From positions 62,001-126,000 of the forward strand of contig NZ_CABPRV010000003.1 of assembly GCF_902459735.1 (NCBI RefSeq): a stretch of 64,000 nt of DNA, written 5' to 3'. Shown piece after piece: positions 38,972-48,857 of the stretch (positions are counted from its first letter, which is position 1; every line of letters starts with the position of its first letter). The notes beneath the pieces are model-generated. The model was not told the DNA's origin. It was given only the letters and a program-made list of their open reading frames with translations, and did no database searches. Position numbers and translations under genes: made by a program. The stretch is from Pandoraea capi (GTDB lineage Bacteria; Pseudomonadota; Gammaproteobacteria; Burkholderiales; Burkholderiaceae).

Positions 38972-39637
38972 TCAGTCCGCACGAAAGTTCGTCAGATCGG
39001 CAAAGCCGAGGGTCGTCGCCTGACAGCCCTCGGCAAGTTCGTCGTCATGCGTCGAGAAAAACACGCAACGGTCTTTGCCGAACGATTTGAACAAATCGAT
39101 GAGCACGGCGCGTGACGGCCCGTCGAGGCCGCCGCTCGGTTCGTCGGCGAGGATCACGCGAGGCGCGCCGAACAGCGCGGCCGTCAGATAGAACTTGCGG
39201 CGCGTACCCGTCGACATCTGGTCGAAGCGCTTCTCCATGTGCGGCATCAGACTGAAGCGTTCTGCCAGATCCAGCACGTCGGCGGTGATCGTCGTGCGAC
39301 GTTGCGCTGCGCGCTGCTCAAGGAAACCCCGTCCCGTTTGCGACGGCTCGGTCAGACAATCGAATGGCACGACCGCGAGTGCGGCCTTCGCCGCCTCGGG
39401 TGCACTCTGCATCGAACGACCATCGATCCACACCTTGCCGTCACCGGCATCGACCGCACCCGCAAGCATGCCGAGCAGGGTTGTCTTGCCGCCGCCGCCT
39501 TCGTCGCGCAATGCGAAGCAACCGGCGCCGGCGCGCAGGCCGAGACGCTCGAAAAGTACGAAATCGTCGAAGCGCCGGGTGAGTCCTTCAAAGCAAAGCA
39601 GCGGTTCGTGATGCATGACGTCGCGCATTTCACTCAT
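38972..39637 (-). CDS. ABC transporter ATP-binding protein, no adjacent permease
   Basis: A 221-residue ABC ATPase. The signature motif (MSTGTRRKFYLTAALFGAP), Walker B with the catalytic Glu (VILADEPSGGLD) and the switch histidine (FFSTHDDE) are present. Walker A is atypical: RDEGGGGKTTLLGM has Asp where the first Gly of GxxGxGK normally stands, though GKTT is kept. The start overlaps the rcnR stop as ATGA, so the pair is an operon under RcnR control. No permease gene follows. It may pair with a permease elsewhere, or be a soluble regulator-type ABC protein. Confidence 0.85.
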   Translation of the reverse strand: MSEMRDVMHHEPLLCFEGLTRRFDDFVLFERLGLRAGAGCFALRDEGGGGKTTLLGMLAGAVDAGDGKVWIDGRSMQSAPEAAKAALAVVPFDCLTEPSQTGRGFLEQRAAQRRTTITADVLDLAERFSLMPHMEKRFDQMSTGTRRKFYLTAALFGAPRVILADEPSGGLDGPSRAVLIDLFKSFGKDRCVFFSTHDDELAEGCQATTLGFADLTNFRAD

Positions 39638-39903
39638 TTCAGGTAAGCCTTGATGACGTGAAGCAAGGGTGCCAGTTCGGCGTCACGCTGCGCCTGATCG
39701 GGCTCGTTGATGACGTGATCGACCAGATGACCCTCGATGACCGCGCCCATCAGCCCGTTGATCGCACCGCGAATGGCAGCGATCTGCTGAAGGATCTCGA
39801 CGCAGTCGCCCTCCTCACTCAACTGACGCTCCAACGCCTGCGTCTGCCCCTGAATGCGACGCACGCGTGCGAGCAGTTTGTTCTTGTCCCGAATCGTGTG
39901 CAC
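39634..39903 (-). CDS. rcnR: nickel/cobalt-responsive repressor RcnR
   Basis: An 89-residue all-helical repressor of the CsoR/RcnR family. The sequence follows RcnR rather than FrmR or CsoR: HTIRDKNKLLARVRRIQGQ, then LQQIAAIRGAINGLM, then IEGHLVDHVI. The Ni/Co ligands are conserved as His2, Cys34, His59 and His63. The start is GTG 39903 with AGGAG upstream. It is divergent from rcnA, and an RcnR-type operator lies between them. Metal binding would release the operator and derepress efflux. Confidence 0.95.
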   Translation of the reverse strand: MHTIRDKNKLLARVRRIQGQTQALERQLSEEGDCVEILQQIAAIRGAINGLMGAVIEGHLVDHVINEPDQAQRDAELAPLLHVIKAYLK

Positions 39904-39959
39904 GGCCGGTCGCGCTCCTGTCTGTCACGAATTAGATGGAAAAAATGCTAACACGAATA

Positions 39960-39974
39960 TACTGAGGGGGAGTA
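39960..39974. promoter_or_regulatory. RcnR operator
   Basis: TACTGAGGGGGAGTA is a G-tract flanked by TACT and AGTA, the arrangement known for RcnR operators. It lies in the 109-base rcnR-rcnA gap and could control both directions. Confidence 0.85.
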
Positions 39975-40012
39975 TATTGCGCGGACAACGTTTCCTTATC
40001 GAGCGATGTGCC

Positions 40013-40969
<957 letters not shown>

Positions 40970-41001
40970 TCGACTGAGGTCTCGCTCCGCCCGATTCGTA
41001 C

Positions 41002-41032
41002 GGCCGCCGCACAAATGATGTGTGCGGTGGCC
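41002..41032. terminator. strong hairpin downstream of rcnA
   Basis: ggccgccgcaca (41002-41013) pairs with tgtgcggtggcc (41021-41032) with one G-T pair and a seven-base loop. There is no T-run. It could stall or terminate the rcnA transcript. Confidence 0.4.
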
Positions 41033-41034
41033 GC

Positions 41035-41166
41035 ATGCCGATTCCGGAGGGCGCGCAGGCACTCGCCAACACACGAAAGCTCCTCGCGTTCGCCGACCAC
41101 GCGGGCATGCCCGTCTTCCAGATCCAGCACGTCGCGCCCGACTTCATGGTCGAGCACTATCGTTAG
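41035..41166 (+). pseudogene. N-terminal fragment of an isochorismatase-family hydrolase
   Basis: Reads MPIPEGAQALANTRKLLAFA, then DHAGMPVFQIQHV, then a TAG stop after 43 residues. This is the early part of isochorismatase-type cysteine hydrolases, lacking the catalytic Asp segment upstream and the Lys/Cys region downstream. No continuation is visible in any frame, so it is a remnant. Confidence 0.65.
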
Positions 41167-41262
41167 GCAATCCTGTCGTGCGAAACGTGCGAGATCACGA
41201 TAAGCTCCTGCGGCGGCGCGGTTTGCCGCCCATACCAAAAAAGTCCACCGGAGGGACCCCCC

Positions 41263-41835
41263 ATGACGCTGACCGAGCTTCTCATTCCCACGTTCCTGCA
41301 AATGCTTCGCGGCCATTCGGCGTGGCTCGACAAAGCGGCTGCCTACGAGAAAGCCCAGGGCAAGGATCCGGACGCCCTGATGACGTTGCGTCTCGCGCCC
41401 GACATGTATCCGCTCGCCGCGCAGGCGCGCTTTGCGAGTTATCTGTCGATGGAGCCGGTGTACCGGCTGCGCGGCGAAGCGATCCCGGAAGCCGCGCAGG
41501 CGATTCAGCGCGAAGGCTGGAACAGCGCGCAGCATCCGGGCACGTTCGACGAGGCGAAGGCGTGTCTCGCCCATGCGATCGCGTTTCTCGAAGCGCTGCC
41601 AGGCAACGCGCTGGATGCCGGTGAGTACATCGACATCGCCCTCACGCTGCCCAACGGTGTGATCTTCGACATGACGGGCGAGCAATACGCCCGCGATTGG
41701 GCGCTCGCGCAGTTCTACTTCCATACTAACATCGCTTACAGCATCCTGCGTCATCACGGCGTCGAATTGGGCAAGGCCGAATACGTCGCGCATGCCCTCG
41801 CATATCTGCGGCCGGGTTCGCTGCCGAGAGCGTGA
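41263..41835 (+). CDS. DUF1993-family protein
   Basis: A 190-residue soluble protein with the DUF1993 signature: MTLTELLIPTFLQMLRGHSA at the start, APDMYPLAAQARFASYL in the middle and FYFHTNIAYSILRHHGVELGK near the end. The fold is related to DinB-type four-helix bundles. Function is unknown. CCGGAGG precedes ATG 41263. Confidence 0.88.
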   Translation: MTLTELLIPTFLQMLRGHSAWLDKAAAYEKAQGKDPDALMTLRLAPDMYPLAAQARFASYLSMEPVYRLRGEAIPEAAQAIQREGWNSAQHPGTFDEAKACLAHAIAFLEALPGNALDAGEYIDIALTLPNGVIFDMTGEQYARDWALAQFYFHTNIAYSILRHHGVELGKAEYVAHALAYLRPGSLPRA

Positions 41836-42006
41836 TTCCGTACGCGGCCGAAATGATCAAAGCGGCGTTTTCGATGCGCGGCTGCGGTGCACGCCCATCG
41901 TGCGCCCACCGCGCGCTCATCGTCAGCCGGTTACAGGCATGGCCCGTCGGCATCGTATCGCTCGGCCGTCTTGCCGGCTCGCCGTTTCAACGTTTCGTTG
42001 GGGGCC

Positions 42007-42885
42007 TCACTCCCCCATCAGAAACGGTGGTCCGAAGCGCGTAGCAATGTGTTCCGTCGACTCGAACAGCTCGCGCAGCACCTGACTCGTGCACGTCGGC
42101 TGCACGTAGAGATAGAACGCCACGTCGGGCAGACGCGGCAGGCCGTCCGCTTCGGAGAGCACGCGCATGTTTGCGTCGAGCAGTTCGGTCGTGCGTGCGG
42201 TTACGCCGAGGCCCGCGCTGATCGCCGCCTTGATGCCGGTGAGCGTTGGCGAGATGAAACTCGTGCGCCAGGCAATGCCCGCAGCGTTAAGCCGTTCGAT
42301 GGACAGGCGTCGGAACAGGCTCAACTCGTCGGCCATCACGAGCGGTACGGGGGCTGCCGCATTGAAAATGAAATCGTCCGCACAGATCCACACCATCGGC
42401 GAAGTGCGCAGCTTGATGCCGGGAAAACCTTCGTCGTACCGCGTCGAAATCGCCAGATCGAGTTCGTTGTCGCGTAGCGCGTCCATCAAATGCGGACTGC
42501 GGCCCACGATGATTTCCAGCTGCAATTCCGCCGAGAGTTTCGAGAGCCGTCGCAGCATGCTCGGCAGGATCGACTCGGCGACGTCATGCGGCGACCCGAT
42601 GCGCAACTTCTCCGCCGGCCCGCGCGTCTGCATGACCTGCACGGCCTGATCGTTGAGCGCGAGGATCTTGTTCGCGTAGGCGACCAGACGCACGCCGTCG
42701 GCCGTCATGGTCTTCTGCCGCCCCTGCTTTTCAAATAGCGGGCACCCCATTTCCTGTTCAAGCCGCTGCATCTGCTGCGTGATGGCCGACTGCGTGCGAC
42801 CCACGCGCGTGGCGGCCGCAGCAAAGGTCTCATGCTGCGCAATAGCCACGAAAGTGCGTAGCAGATCGATGTCCAGATTTCGCAT
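42007..42885 (-). CDS. LysR-family transcriptional regulator
   Basis: A 292-residue LysR regulator. The N-terminal helix-turn-helix is LLRTFVAIAQHETFAAAATR, then VGRTQSAITQQMQRLEQE, and an effector-binding domain follows. I start at ATG 42885 (MRNLDIDLL); the 41 residues upstream are not LysR-like. It is divergent from the amino acid ABC transporter operon with a 219-base gap, the usual arrangement for a LysR protein and its target. The likely ligand is the transported or metabolised sulfur compound, by inference. Confidence 0.92.
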   Translation of the reverse strand: MRNLDIDLLRTFVAIAQHETFAAAATRVGRTQSAITQQMQRLEQEMGCPLFEKQGRQKTMTADGVRLVAYANKILALNDQAVQVMQTRGPAEKLRIGSPHDVAESILPSMLRRLSKLSAELQLEIIVGRSPHLMDALRDNELDLAISTRYDEGFPGIKLRTSPMVWICADDFIFNAAAPVPLVMADELSLFRRLSIERLNAAGIAWRTSFISPTLTGIKAAISAGLGVTARTTELLDANMRVLSEADGLPRLPDVAFYLYVQPTCTSQVLRELFESTEHIATRFGPPFLMGE

Positions 42886-43104
42886 GATCGTCCGAATCAA
42901 TACTTCAGGAACGTTAATGTTTCTGAGATAAAAATTAAATTGTTCTGGACAATTTTGGTGGATAACCTGCCTGACACTCAAGCAATATTTATGTGACTGG
43001 GGGTGCAAGCCAGCGTTGACTGGTCCCCGCTAATCGATTTTCGTTATTAGCTTTCCCGTAAATCGATGCGCCCTTCGGTCGAACCCCCAAGGAGACTCAG
43101 CATC

Positions 43105-43929
43105 ATGTGGCAACGACACCTTGCAGCCGCGCTGTTCGCGACACTCGCCATGACGGGGATCGCGCACGCCGATCAACTGGCTGACATCAAGGCACGCGGC
43201 ACGCTCGTTTGCGGCACGCAAAACGCCAGCGAACCCTACGCCTTCCCCGATGCCGCCACGCGCAAGATCGTCGGCTTCGACGTCGATGTGTGCTCGGCGC
43301 TCGCCAAAGGGCTCGGCGTGAAGCTTGAGCATCGCGCGCTGTCGACCGACGCCCGCATTCCGGAACTCAAGACCCGTCGCGTGGACGTGCTCGCCGCCGC
43401 CGTTGCCTGGATGCCCGCGCGCGCCGCGCAGGTCGACTTCAGCGATCAGTACTTCGTCGCGCCGATCCGCGTGCTGGTGCGCGCCGATTCGCCGGTGCAG
43501 ACCCTTGAACAACTCTCCGGCAAGAAGATCGCAGCGTCGGAAGGATCGAGTTCGGCGGCGGTGTCCGTCACCCGCCTGCCCGATTCGAACCTGCTCACCT
43601 TCCACGACATTTCGTCGGCGTTCCTCGCACTGCAACAAGGCAAGGTGGAAGGGCTCGTCGCCGGTCAGCTGATTCTTGCGCGCTTCGCCAACGAAGCGGC
43701 AACCAAGGGCGGTCAGCAATACCGTCTGCTCACCAAGCCGGTGTTCGAGGAGCGCTGGGGTGTGGTGATGAACAAGGGCGAACCGGCCCTGCGCGACGCG
43801 GTGAACAAGATTCTCGTCGACTACGACAAGTCCAACGGCTTGCAGGACAGCTTCGAGAAGTGGCTTGGCAGCAAGTCGGTCTACAAGTTCACGCGCGACT
43901 ACAAGGTCGAGCCGATCAAGGTGCAGTGA
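43105..43929 (+). CDS. amino acid ABC transporter, periplasmic binding protein
   Basis: A 274-residue class 3 solute-binding protein. The signal peptide ends LAMTGIAHA before DQLADIKARGTLVCGTQ. PYAFPDAATRKIVGFDVDVC is the polar-amino-acid SBP signature, and FSDQYFVAPIRVLVRADSP follows. ATG 43105 has AAGGAGAC upstream. It is the first gene of a transport operon with two permeases and an ATPase. The neighbouring dioxygenase, rhodanese and lyase suggest a sulfur amino acid as ligand. Confidence 0.92.
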   Translation: MWQRHLAAALFATLAMTGIAHADQLADIKARGTLVCGTQNASEPYAFPDAATRKIVGFDVDVCSALAKGLGVKLEHRALSTDARIPELKTRRVDVLAAAVAWMPARAAQVDFSDQYFVAPIRVLVRADSPVQTLEQLSGKKIAASEGSSSAAVSVTRLPDSNLLTFHDISSAFLALQQGKVEGLVAGQLILARFANEAATKGGQQYRLLTKPVFEERWGVVMNKGEPALRDAVNKILVDYDKSNGLQDSFEKWLGSKSVYKFTRDYKVEPIKVQ

Positions 43930-43944
43930 GCGAGACGTCGCACC

Positions 43945-44637
43945 ATGTTCGATCTCTCGTTTCTGCTCGAAGACGGTTACCTGAAGCTGTTTCGTGACGG
44001 GGTACTGACCACGCTCAAGCTGTTCGTGGTCTCGGGGTTGCTGGCCATCGTGGTGGGCGTGGTGCTCACCACCTTGCGCGCACTGCCGGTGAAGCTTTTC
44101 AAGGGCTTCGTGATCGTGGTGGTGGAGTATCACCGCAACGTACCGGTGCTGGTGCAGATCCTTGTCTGGTACTTCGGCGTGCCGCAACTGCTGCCCGAAG
44201 GCATGCGCGACTGGATCAACGCGGGCAATACCGAGTTCTTCTTCGCGACGGTGGCGCTCGCGCTCAACGCCGGAGCGTTCATCTCGGAAGACCTGCGCTC
44301 GGGCCTGCGTGCGATTCCGCACACGCAGCAGGAAGCGGCATGGTCCATTGGCCTCACATACTTGCAGTCGTTCCGCTACGTGATCCTGCCGCAAGGCATT
44401 CGCGTCGCCCTGCCCGCGCTGCTCAACCAGTCGCTGCTGCTCTTCAAGAACAGTTCGCTGGCGATGGCGATCGGTGTGCATGAATTGCTGTATCGCACGC
44501 GTCAGATCGATAACCTGACGTTCCGCACGTTCGATGTGTTTCTCGTGGCGACGATTCTTTATCTGATCGGCACGCTGGCCTTGATGGCGCTCTCCGAGCA
44601 CTTCGCCAAACGCCGCACGGCGCCCTCGGGAGTCTGA
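43945..44637 (+). CDS. amino acid ABC transporter permease 1
   Basis: A 230-residue HisMQ/GlnP-type permease with five helices. VEYHRNVPVLVQILVWYFGV near the middle and the EAA loop EEAAWSIGL-type QEAAWSIGLTYLQSFRYVIL, which docks to the ATPase, identify the family. It starts 15 bases after the binding protein and ends two bases before the second permease. Confidence 0.92.
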   Translation: MFDLSFLLEDGYLKLFRDGVLTTLKLFVVSGLLAIVVGVVLTTLRALPVKLFKGFVIVVVEYHRNVPVLVQILVWYFGVPQLLPEGMRDWINAGNTEFFFATVALALNAGAFISEDLRSGLRAIPHTQQEAAWSIGLTYLQSFRYVILPQGIRVALPALLNQSLLLFKNSSLAMAIGVHELLYRTRQIDNLTFRTFDVFLVATILYLIGTLALMALSEHFAKRRTAPSGV

Positions 44638-44639
44638 CG

Positions 44640-45332
44640 ATGTACGAGATTCTTCACGACTATCTCGCGCTGTTTCTCGTCGGCAGCTGGCCCAACGGCC
44701 CGCTCGGTGGCGTGGCCATCACGCTGATCCTGTCGGCGCTGGGGCTGGTGGTGTCGTTCCCGATCTCGGTGATGATCGGTCTGGCGCAGGTTTCCCCATG
44801 GCGCTGGATGCGACGCATCGCCGGTATCTGGACACGGCTCGTGCGTGGCATTCCGCTGCTGATGATCATCTTCTGGGCGTACTTCGCGGTGCCGCTGCTC
44901 GTCGGCGCCGAGGTGTCGGCCTTCACGACGGCGGTGTGCGCGATCATCGTCTACGAAAGCGCGTTCCTGTCGCAGATCGTGCGCGCCGGTCTCGAAGGGC
45001 TGCCGCGCGGACAGATGGAAGCCGCCCGCTCGAACGGCCTGTCGTGGCTGCAAAGCATGCGCTACGTGCAGTTGCCGCAGGCGCTCGCGAACATGCTGCC
45101 GTCGATCGTCAATCAGTTCGTGTCGATCATCAAGGCGACGTCGCTCGCCTATGTGATCGGTGTGCCCGAACTCACGTATTCGGCGGCGCAGGTCAACACG
45201 ATCACGTTGACCAAACCGTTGCAAACGTTCCTCGTGCTCGCGGCGTTCTACTTCGTGTTGTGTTTTGCGATCTCGCGCTTCGCCGGTTGGCTGGAACGTC
45301 GAATCGCCCGGCAGCGCGCGGGGCTGGCATGA
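44640..45332 (+). CDS. amino acid ABC transporter permease 2
   Basis: A 230-residue partner permease. [19 protein letters not shown] and the EAA loop ([20 protein letters not shown]) are diagnostic. The start is ATG 44640, two bases after the previous stop. The two permeases form the heterodimeric channel. Confidence 0.92.
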   Translation: MYEILHDYLALFLVGSWPNGPLGGVAITLILSALGLVVSFPISVMIGLAQVSPWRWMRRIAGIWTRLVRGIPLLMIIFWAYFAVPLLVGAEVSAFTTAVCAIIVYESAFLSQIVRAGLEGLPRGQMEAARSNGLSWLQSMRYVQLPQALANMLPSIVNQFVSIIKATSLAYVIGVPELTYSAAQVNTITLTKPLQTFLVLAAFYFVLCFAISRFAGWLERRIARQRAGLA

Positions 45333-45420
45333 CGATGATGACGCCAGGGACCGCGACAGGAACCACGAAGCCCGCAGTGGCAGCACTCAAGCATCAAGTG
45401 TCAGGAGGCAGAGCACGATC

Positions 45421-46197
45421 ATGACCATGCTCGCATTCGAGAAAGTCGATAAGTTTTACGGCGAACACCATGTCCTCAAGGGCATCGACGCCACCATCAA
45501 TCGCGGTGAAGTCGTTGTCGTGTGCGGGCCGTCGGGCTCGGGCAAGTCGACGCTGATTCGTACCGTCACACGGCTCGAAGCCATTCAGAAGGGACGCATT
45601 CTCTTCGAGGGCAAAGACGTCACCGCGCGCGATGTGAAGCTCAACCAGTTGCGCGCGCGCATCGGTTTCGTCTTCCAGAGCTTCAATCTGTTTCAGAACC
45701 TGTCGGTGCGTCAGAACCTGATTCTCGGGCCGACGAAAGTGCTGGGCATGTCGCGCGACGAAGCGGTCGCACAAGCCGAAACGCTGCTCGCCAAGGTCGG
45801 CCTCGCGCACAAGATCGACGCCATGCCCGCGAACCTCTCGGGCGGCCAGCAGCAGCGCGTGGCGATTGCCCGGGCGCTGGCGATGAAGCCGCCGTTGATG
45901 CTGTTCGACGAACCGACAAGCGCACTCGATCCGGAGATGGTGCAGGAAGTGCTGCAAGTGATGCGCTCGCTGGCGGACGACGGCCTGACGATGATGATCG
46001 TGACGCATGAGATGGGTTTCGCACGCGACGTCTCGAGCCGCGTCTGGTTCATGGATCAGGGGCAGTTGCTCGAAGATGCGCCACCGGCGGAGTTTTTCAG
46101 TCAGCCGAAGCACGCGCGGGCCCAGCGATTCCTGCAGGACGTGTTGCGTCCGTCGCCGATGATCAGCGTGCCGCGCGGTGAAGCGGTGCCCGTCTGA
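45421..46197 (+). CDS. amino acid ABC transporter ATP-binding protein
   Basis: A 258-residue ATPase of the GlnQ/HisP type: Walker [14 protein letters not shown]-loop [12 protein letters not shown], signature [15 protein letters not shown], Walker [15 protein letters not shown] and switch [12 protein letters not shown] start at ATG 45421, preceded by AGGAGG at somewhat long spacing. The frame runs back to 45265 within the permease gene, but that is noise. An 88-base gap separates it from permease 2. Confidence 0.94.
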   Translation: MTMLAFEKVDKFYGEHHVLKGIDATINRGEVVVVCGPSGSGKSTLIRTVTRLEAIQKGRILFEGKDVTARDVKLNQLRARIGFVFQSFNLFQNLSVRQNLILGPTKVLGMSRDEAVAQAETLLAKVGLAHKIDAMPANLSGGQQQRVAIARALAMKPPLMLFDEPTSALDPEMVQEVLQVMRSLADDGLTMMIVTHEMGFARDVSSRVWFMDQGQLLEDAPPAEFFSQPKHARAQRFLQDVLRPSPMISVPRGEAVPV

Positions 46198-46220
46198 GAC
46201 CCGGCACCGCACGCCGAACG

Positions 46221-46256
46221 ACCGGAACGACCGCAAAGACCGCAAAGACCGCAAAG
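46221..46256 (+). repeat. 9-bp tandem repeat before the dioxygenase gene
   Basis: accggaacg then three exact copies of accgcaaag, followed by accgg, in the 145-base gap after the ABC ATPase. Copy-number change could alter the leader of the next gene. Confidence 0.75.
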
Positions 46257-46342
46257 ACCGGACAACACAACACACGACAACGCCTGACCCGGGCGCCCCG
46301 CACAACAACGTCATACAAAGCACTACGGAGAAGACTCTCATC

Positions 46343-46939
46343 ATGTCCACGTCCCAACTCCCCGAACAACGTCAGGCCGTCGTCGGCGAGGCGATTGCCG
46401 CCATGAAGGCGGCGCTGGCACCGGCGGGCGAAACGCGCCCCGCACTGGCCGCCGTGCTCGAACAGGTCAAGTCGCTCGCCGCTCGTACGGCGCTCTGGAA
46501 TGAAGCCGAGTTCCCGCCGCCGAACGACGGCGAACTGCAAGCGCGTTATCTGATTCATGAAGACGCCGACAAGACGTACGCGCTGTATCTGAACGTCATG
46601 CGCCCGGGCAAGAAGATCACGCCGCATAACCACACGACGTGGGCGTGCATCGCGGCGGTCGACGGCGTGGAATACAACTACGTCTACCGTCGCACCGACG
46701 ACGGCAAGACACCCGGCGTCGGCACGCTCGAAGTGAGCGACACCGTCGTGGTCGATCCGGGCAACGGCATTGCGCTGGCGTCTGAAGACATCCATGCGGT
46801 CGAGATCAAGGGTGAGGCGCCGATCCGCCATCTGCACATGTACGGCCGTGCGCTCGAGACGCTCACCGAGCGCATCACCTTCGATCTGACCAACGGCACG
46901 TATCAGGTGATGGACATCGGTGTGAAGACGCGCCGCTGA
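46343..46939 (+). CDS. cysteine dioxygenase family protein (thiol dioxygenase cupin)
   Basis: A 198-residue cupin of the cysteine/3-mercaptopropionate dioxygenase family, which uses Fe(II) and O2 to oxidise a thiol to a sulfinic acid. Candidate iron ligands are His95 and His97 ([13 protein letters not shown]) and His151 ([10 protein letters not shown]), at the expected spacing. [13 protein letters not shown] is family-typical. ATG 46343 has GGAG upstream. Bacterial members may prefer cysteine or 3-mercaptopropionate; the sequence alone does not decide which. It lies in a sulfur-compound operon. Confidence 0.85.
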   Translation: MSTSQLPEQRQAVVGEAIAAMKAALAPAGETRPALAAVLEQVKSLAARTALWNEAEFPPPNDGELQARYLIHEDADKTYALYLNVMRPGKKITPHNHTTWACIAAVDGVEYNYVYRRTDDGKTPGVGTLEVSDTVVVDPGNGIALASEDIHAVEIKGEAPIRHLHMYGRALETLTERITFDLTNGTYQVMDIGVKTRR

Positions 46940-47146
46940 TCTCTGGTGCCTTCGATGAACTAATCCGCTGACGGCTGCGCCGCCTGCCGACGCCTACGTC
47001 GCCGGTCACACGCAGCCACCACCGATTCCCAACGGCGCGTACGTCCACGCGCCGCCCGCATCACACCGCCCTCACCGGCGGTGCGGGTCTGCTCATCCCT
47101 ACGCTTTGGCTACGGCCGGGCGGAAACCGACAACCGACGCAACGTT

Positions 47147-48748
47147 ATGACTTCGTTCACTCCTCATTTTGTGCCGCCAGCCCGACTCAAGGAATGGCTG
47201 CACGACGGCGCCGAGATCGCCGTGTTCGACGTGCGCGAACACGGCCAGTACGGCGAGGCGCACCTCTTCTACGGCGTGACGCTGCCCTACAGCCGCCTCG
47301 AAATCGACATCGTGCGTCTCGCGCCGCGCCGCGATGCGCGCGTGGTCGTGTATGACACCGACCAGAGCGTCGCCGTGCTCGCCGCGCAGCGTCTGAGTGC
47401 GCTGGGCTACACGGATGTGTCCGTCCTCGAAGGCGGAACCGATGCCTGGCAGCAAGCCGGTTTCACGTTGTTCGCGGGCGTGAACGTCCCGTCGAAGACG
47501 TTCGGCGAACTGGTCGAGATGGCGTATCACACGCCGCGTGTGACGGCACGTGAGCTTGCCGCGATGCGTGAGCGTGGCGACAACGTGGTGATTCTCGACG
47601 GACGTCCCGTCAACGAATACCTGAAGATGACGATCCCGTCGTCGATCTGCTGCCCGAACGGCGAACTCGGCTATCGCATTCGCGAGCTGGTGCCGGATAC
47701 GACCACGCCCATCGTGGTGAACTGTGCGGGGCGCACGCGCAGCATCATCGGTGCGCAGACGCTCATCAACCTCGGTATCCCCAATCCGGTGATGGCGCTG
47801 GAGAACGGCACACAGGGCTGGTATCTGGAAGACCTGCCGCTGGAGCATGGCAGTACGCGTCGGTATCCCGATGTGGTGACGCCGTCCAGTCTCGCGCAGA
47901 TGCGCGAAGCGAGCGGTGCGCTGGCTGAGCGCTTTGCCGTGCCTGAAGTGGAGGCGTCGACGTTTGCGCAGTGGGCGAAGGATACGTCGCGCACGCTGTT
48001 CCTTTGCGACGTGCGTACGCCCGAAGAGTTTGCCGCGGGCACGCTGCCGGGTGCGCAGCATACCCCGGGCGGACAGTTGATTCAGGCGACGGATCAGTAC
48101 GTGGGCGTGCGTCACGCACGTGTGGTGCTGTTCGACAACGACGGCGTGCGTGCGCCGATCGTCGCGAGCTGGCTGCGTCAGTTGGGCCACGATGCCTATG
48201 TGTTGCGCGACGGTCTTGCCAGCGGGGCATCGCTGCCCCTACCGGTCGCCGGTGTCGCCACAACGCTCCCGGAAATCGATGTCGCCGCGCTCGTCACCGC
48301 CCTGGCTGACGGCAGCGTGACGGTGGTTGACGTACGTCCGAGCATGAGCTTCCGTCGTGAGCATGTGCCGGGGGCGCTGTGGGCGATTCGTCCGCATTTG
48401 CCGACGCTGCCCGCCACGGGCGACGTCGTCGTGATCGGCGACGAGCGCGGTGTTGCGGAGTTGTTCGTGGCCGACTGGCGACGCGAGCATGCACAGGATG
48501 CGCGCACGTTCTCGTGGCTCGCAGGCGGCTTCAAGGCGTGGACGGCGGCCGGGCAGCCGGTGCAGACCACGCCGGATTCGCCGCCCGATGCCCAGTGCAT
48601 CGACTATCTCTTCTTCGTGCATGACCGTCACGATGGGAACAAGGCGGCGGCGCGTCAGTATCTGGCGTGGGAGACGGGCCTGCTCGCGCAGCTGGACGAG
48701 CAGGAGCGCGGTGCATTCCGTATTGGTGATGCCGCCGCCACGAAGTAA
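47147..48748 (+). CDS. four-domain rhodanese-like sulfurtransferase
   Basis: A 533-residue protein of four tandem rhodanese domains of about 130 residues. Only domain 2 has an active-site cysteine, Cys193 in VVNCAGRTRSIIGAQ. The matching loops are VVVYDTDQSV in domain 1, VVLFDNDGVR in domain 3 and VVVIGDERGV in domain 4, none with Cys. So one domain is catalytic and three are structural or binding. Repeated GG-DAW/GG-KAW motifs close the domains. It follows the dioxygenase gene by 207 bases and could take sulfane sulfur released by thiol breakdown. Confidence 0.9.
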   Translation: MTSFTPHFVPPARLKEWLHDGAEIAVFDVREHGQYGEAHLFYGVTLPYSRLEIDIVRLAPRRDARVVVYDTDQSVAVLAAQRLSALGYTDVSVLEGGTDAWQQAGFTLFAGVNVPSKTFGELVEMAYHTPRVTARELAAMRERGDNVVILDGRPVNEYLKMTIPSSICCPNGELGYRIRELVPDTTTPIVVNCAGRTRSIIGAQTLINLGIPNPVMALENGTQGWYLEDLPLEHGSTRRYPDVVTPSSLAQMREASGALAERFAVPEVEASTFAQWAKDTSRTLFLCDVRTPEEFAAGTLPGAQHTPGGQLIQATDQYVGVRHARVVLFDNDGVRAPIVASWLRQLGHDAYVLRDGLASGASLPLPVAGVATTLPEIDVAALVTALADGSVTVVDVRPSMSFRREHVPGALWAIRPHLPTLPATGDVVVIGDERGVAELFVADWRREHAQDARTFSWLAGGFKAWTAAGQPVQTTPDSPPDAQCIDYLFFVHDRHDGNKAAARQYLAWETGLLAQLDEQERGAFRIGDAAATK

Positions 48749-48857
48749 GCTGTGCGTCTGGCGTGGGCGCGTGCCGTGCAGGTATGGCGCCCACGCTTAG
48801 GCCCACATCCTCATCGCATGACCTGAATCGCTCGAAACGTCTTTTCTACGCCAGACC

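Noticed and set aside
41836-42006. Short frame beginning IPYAAEMIKAAFSM after the DUF1993 gene
   Set aside because: No start signal and no family that I recognise; too short to separate from chance.
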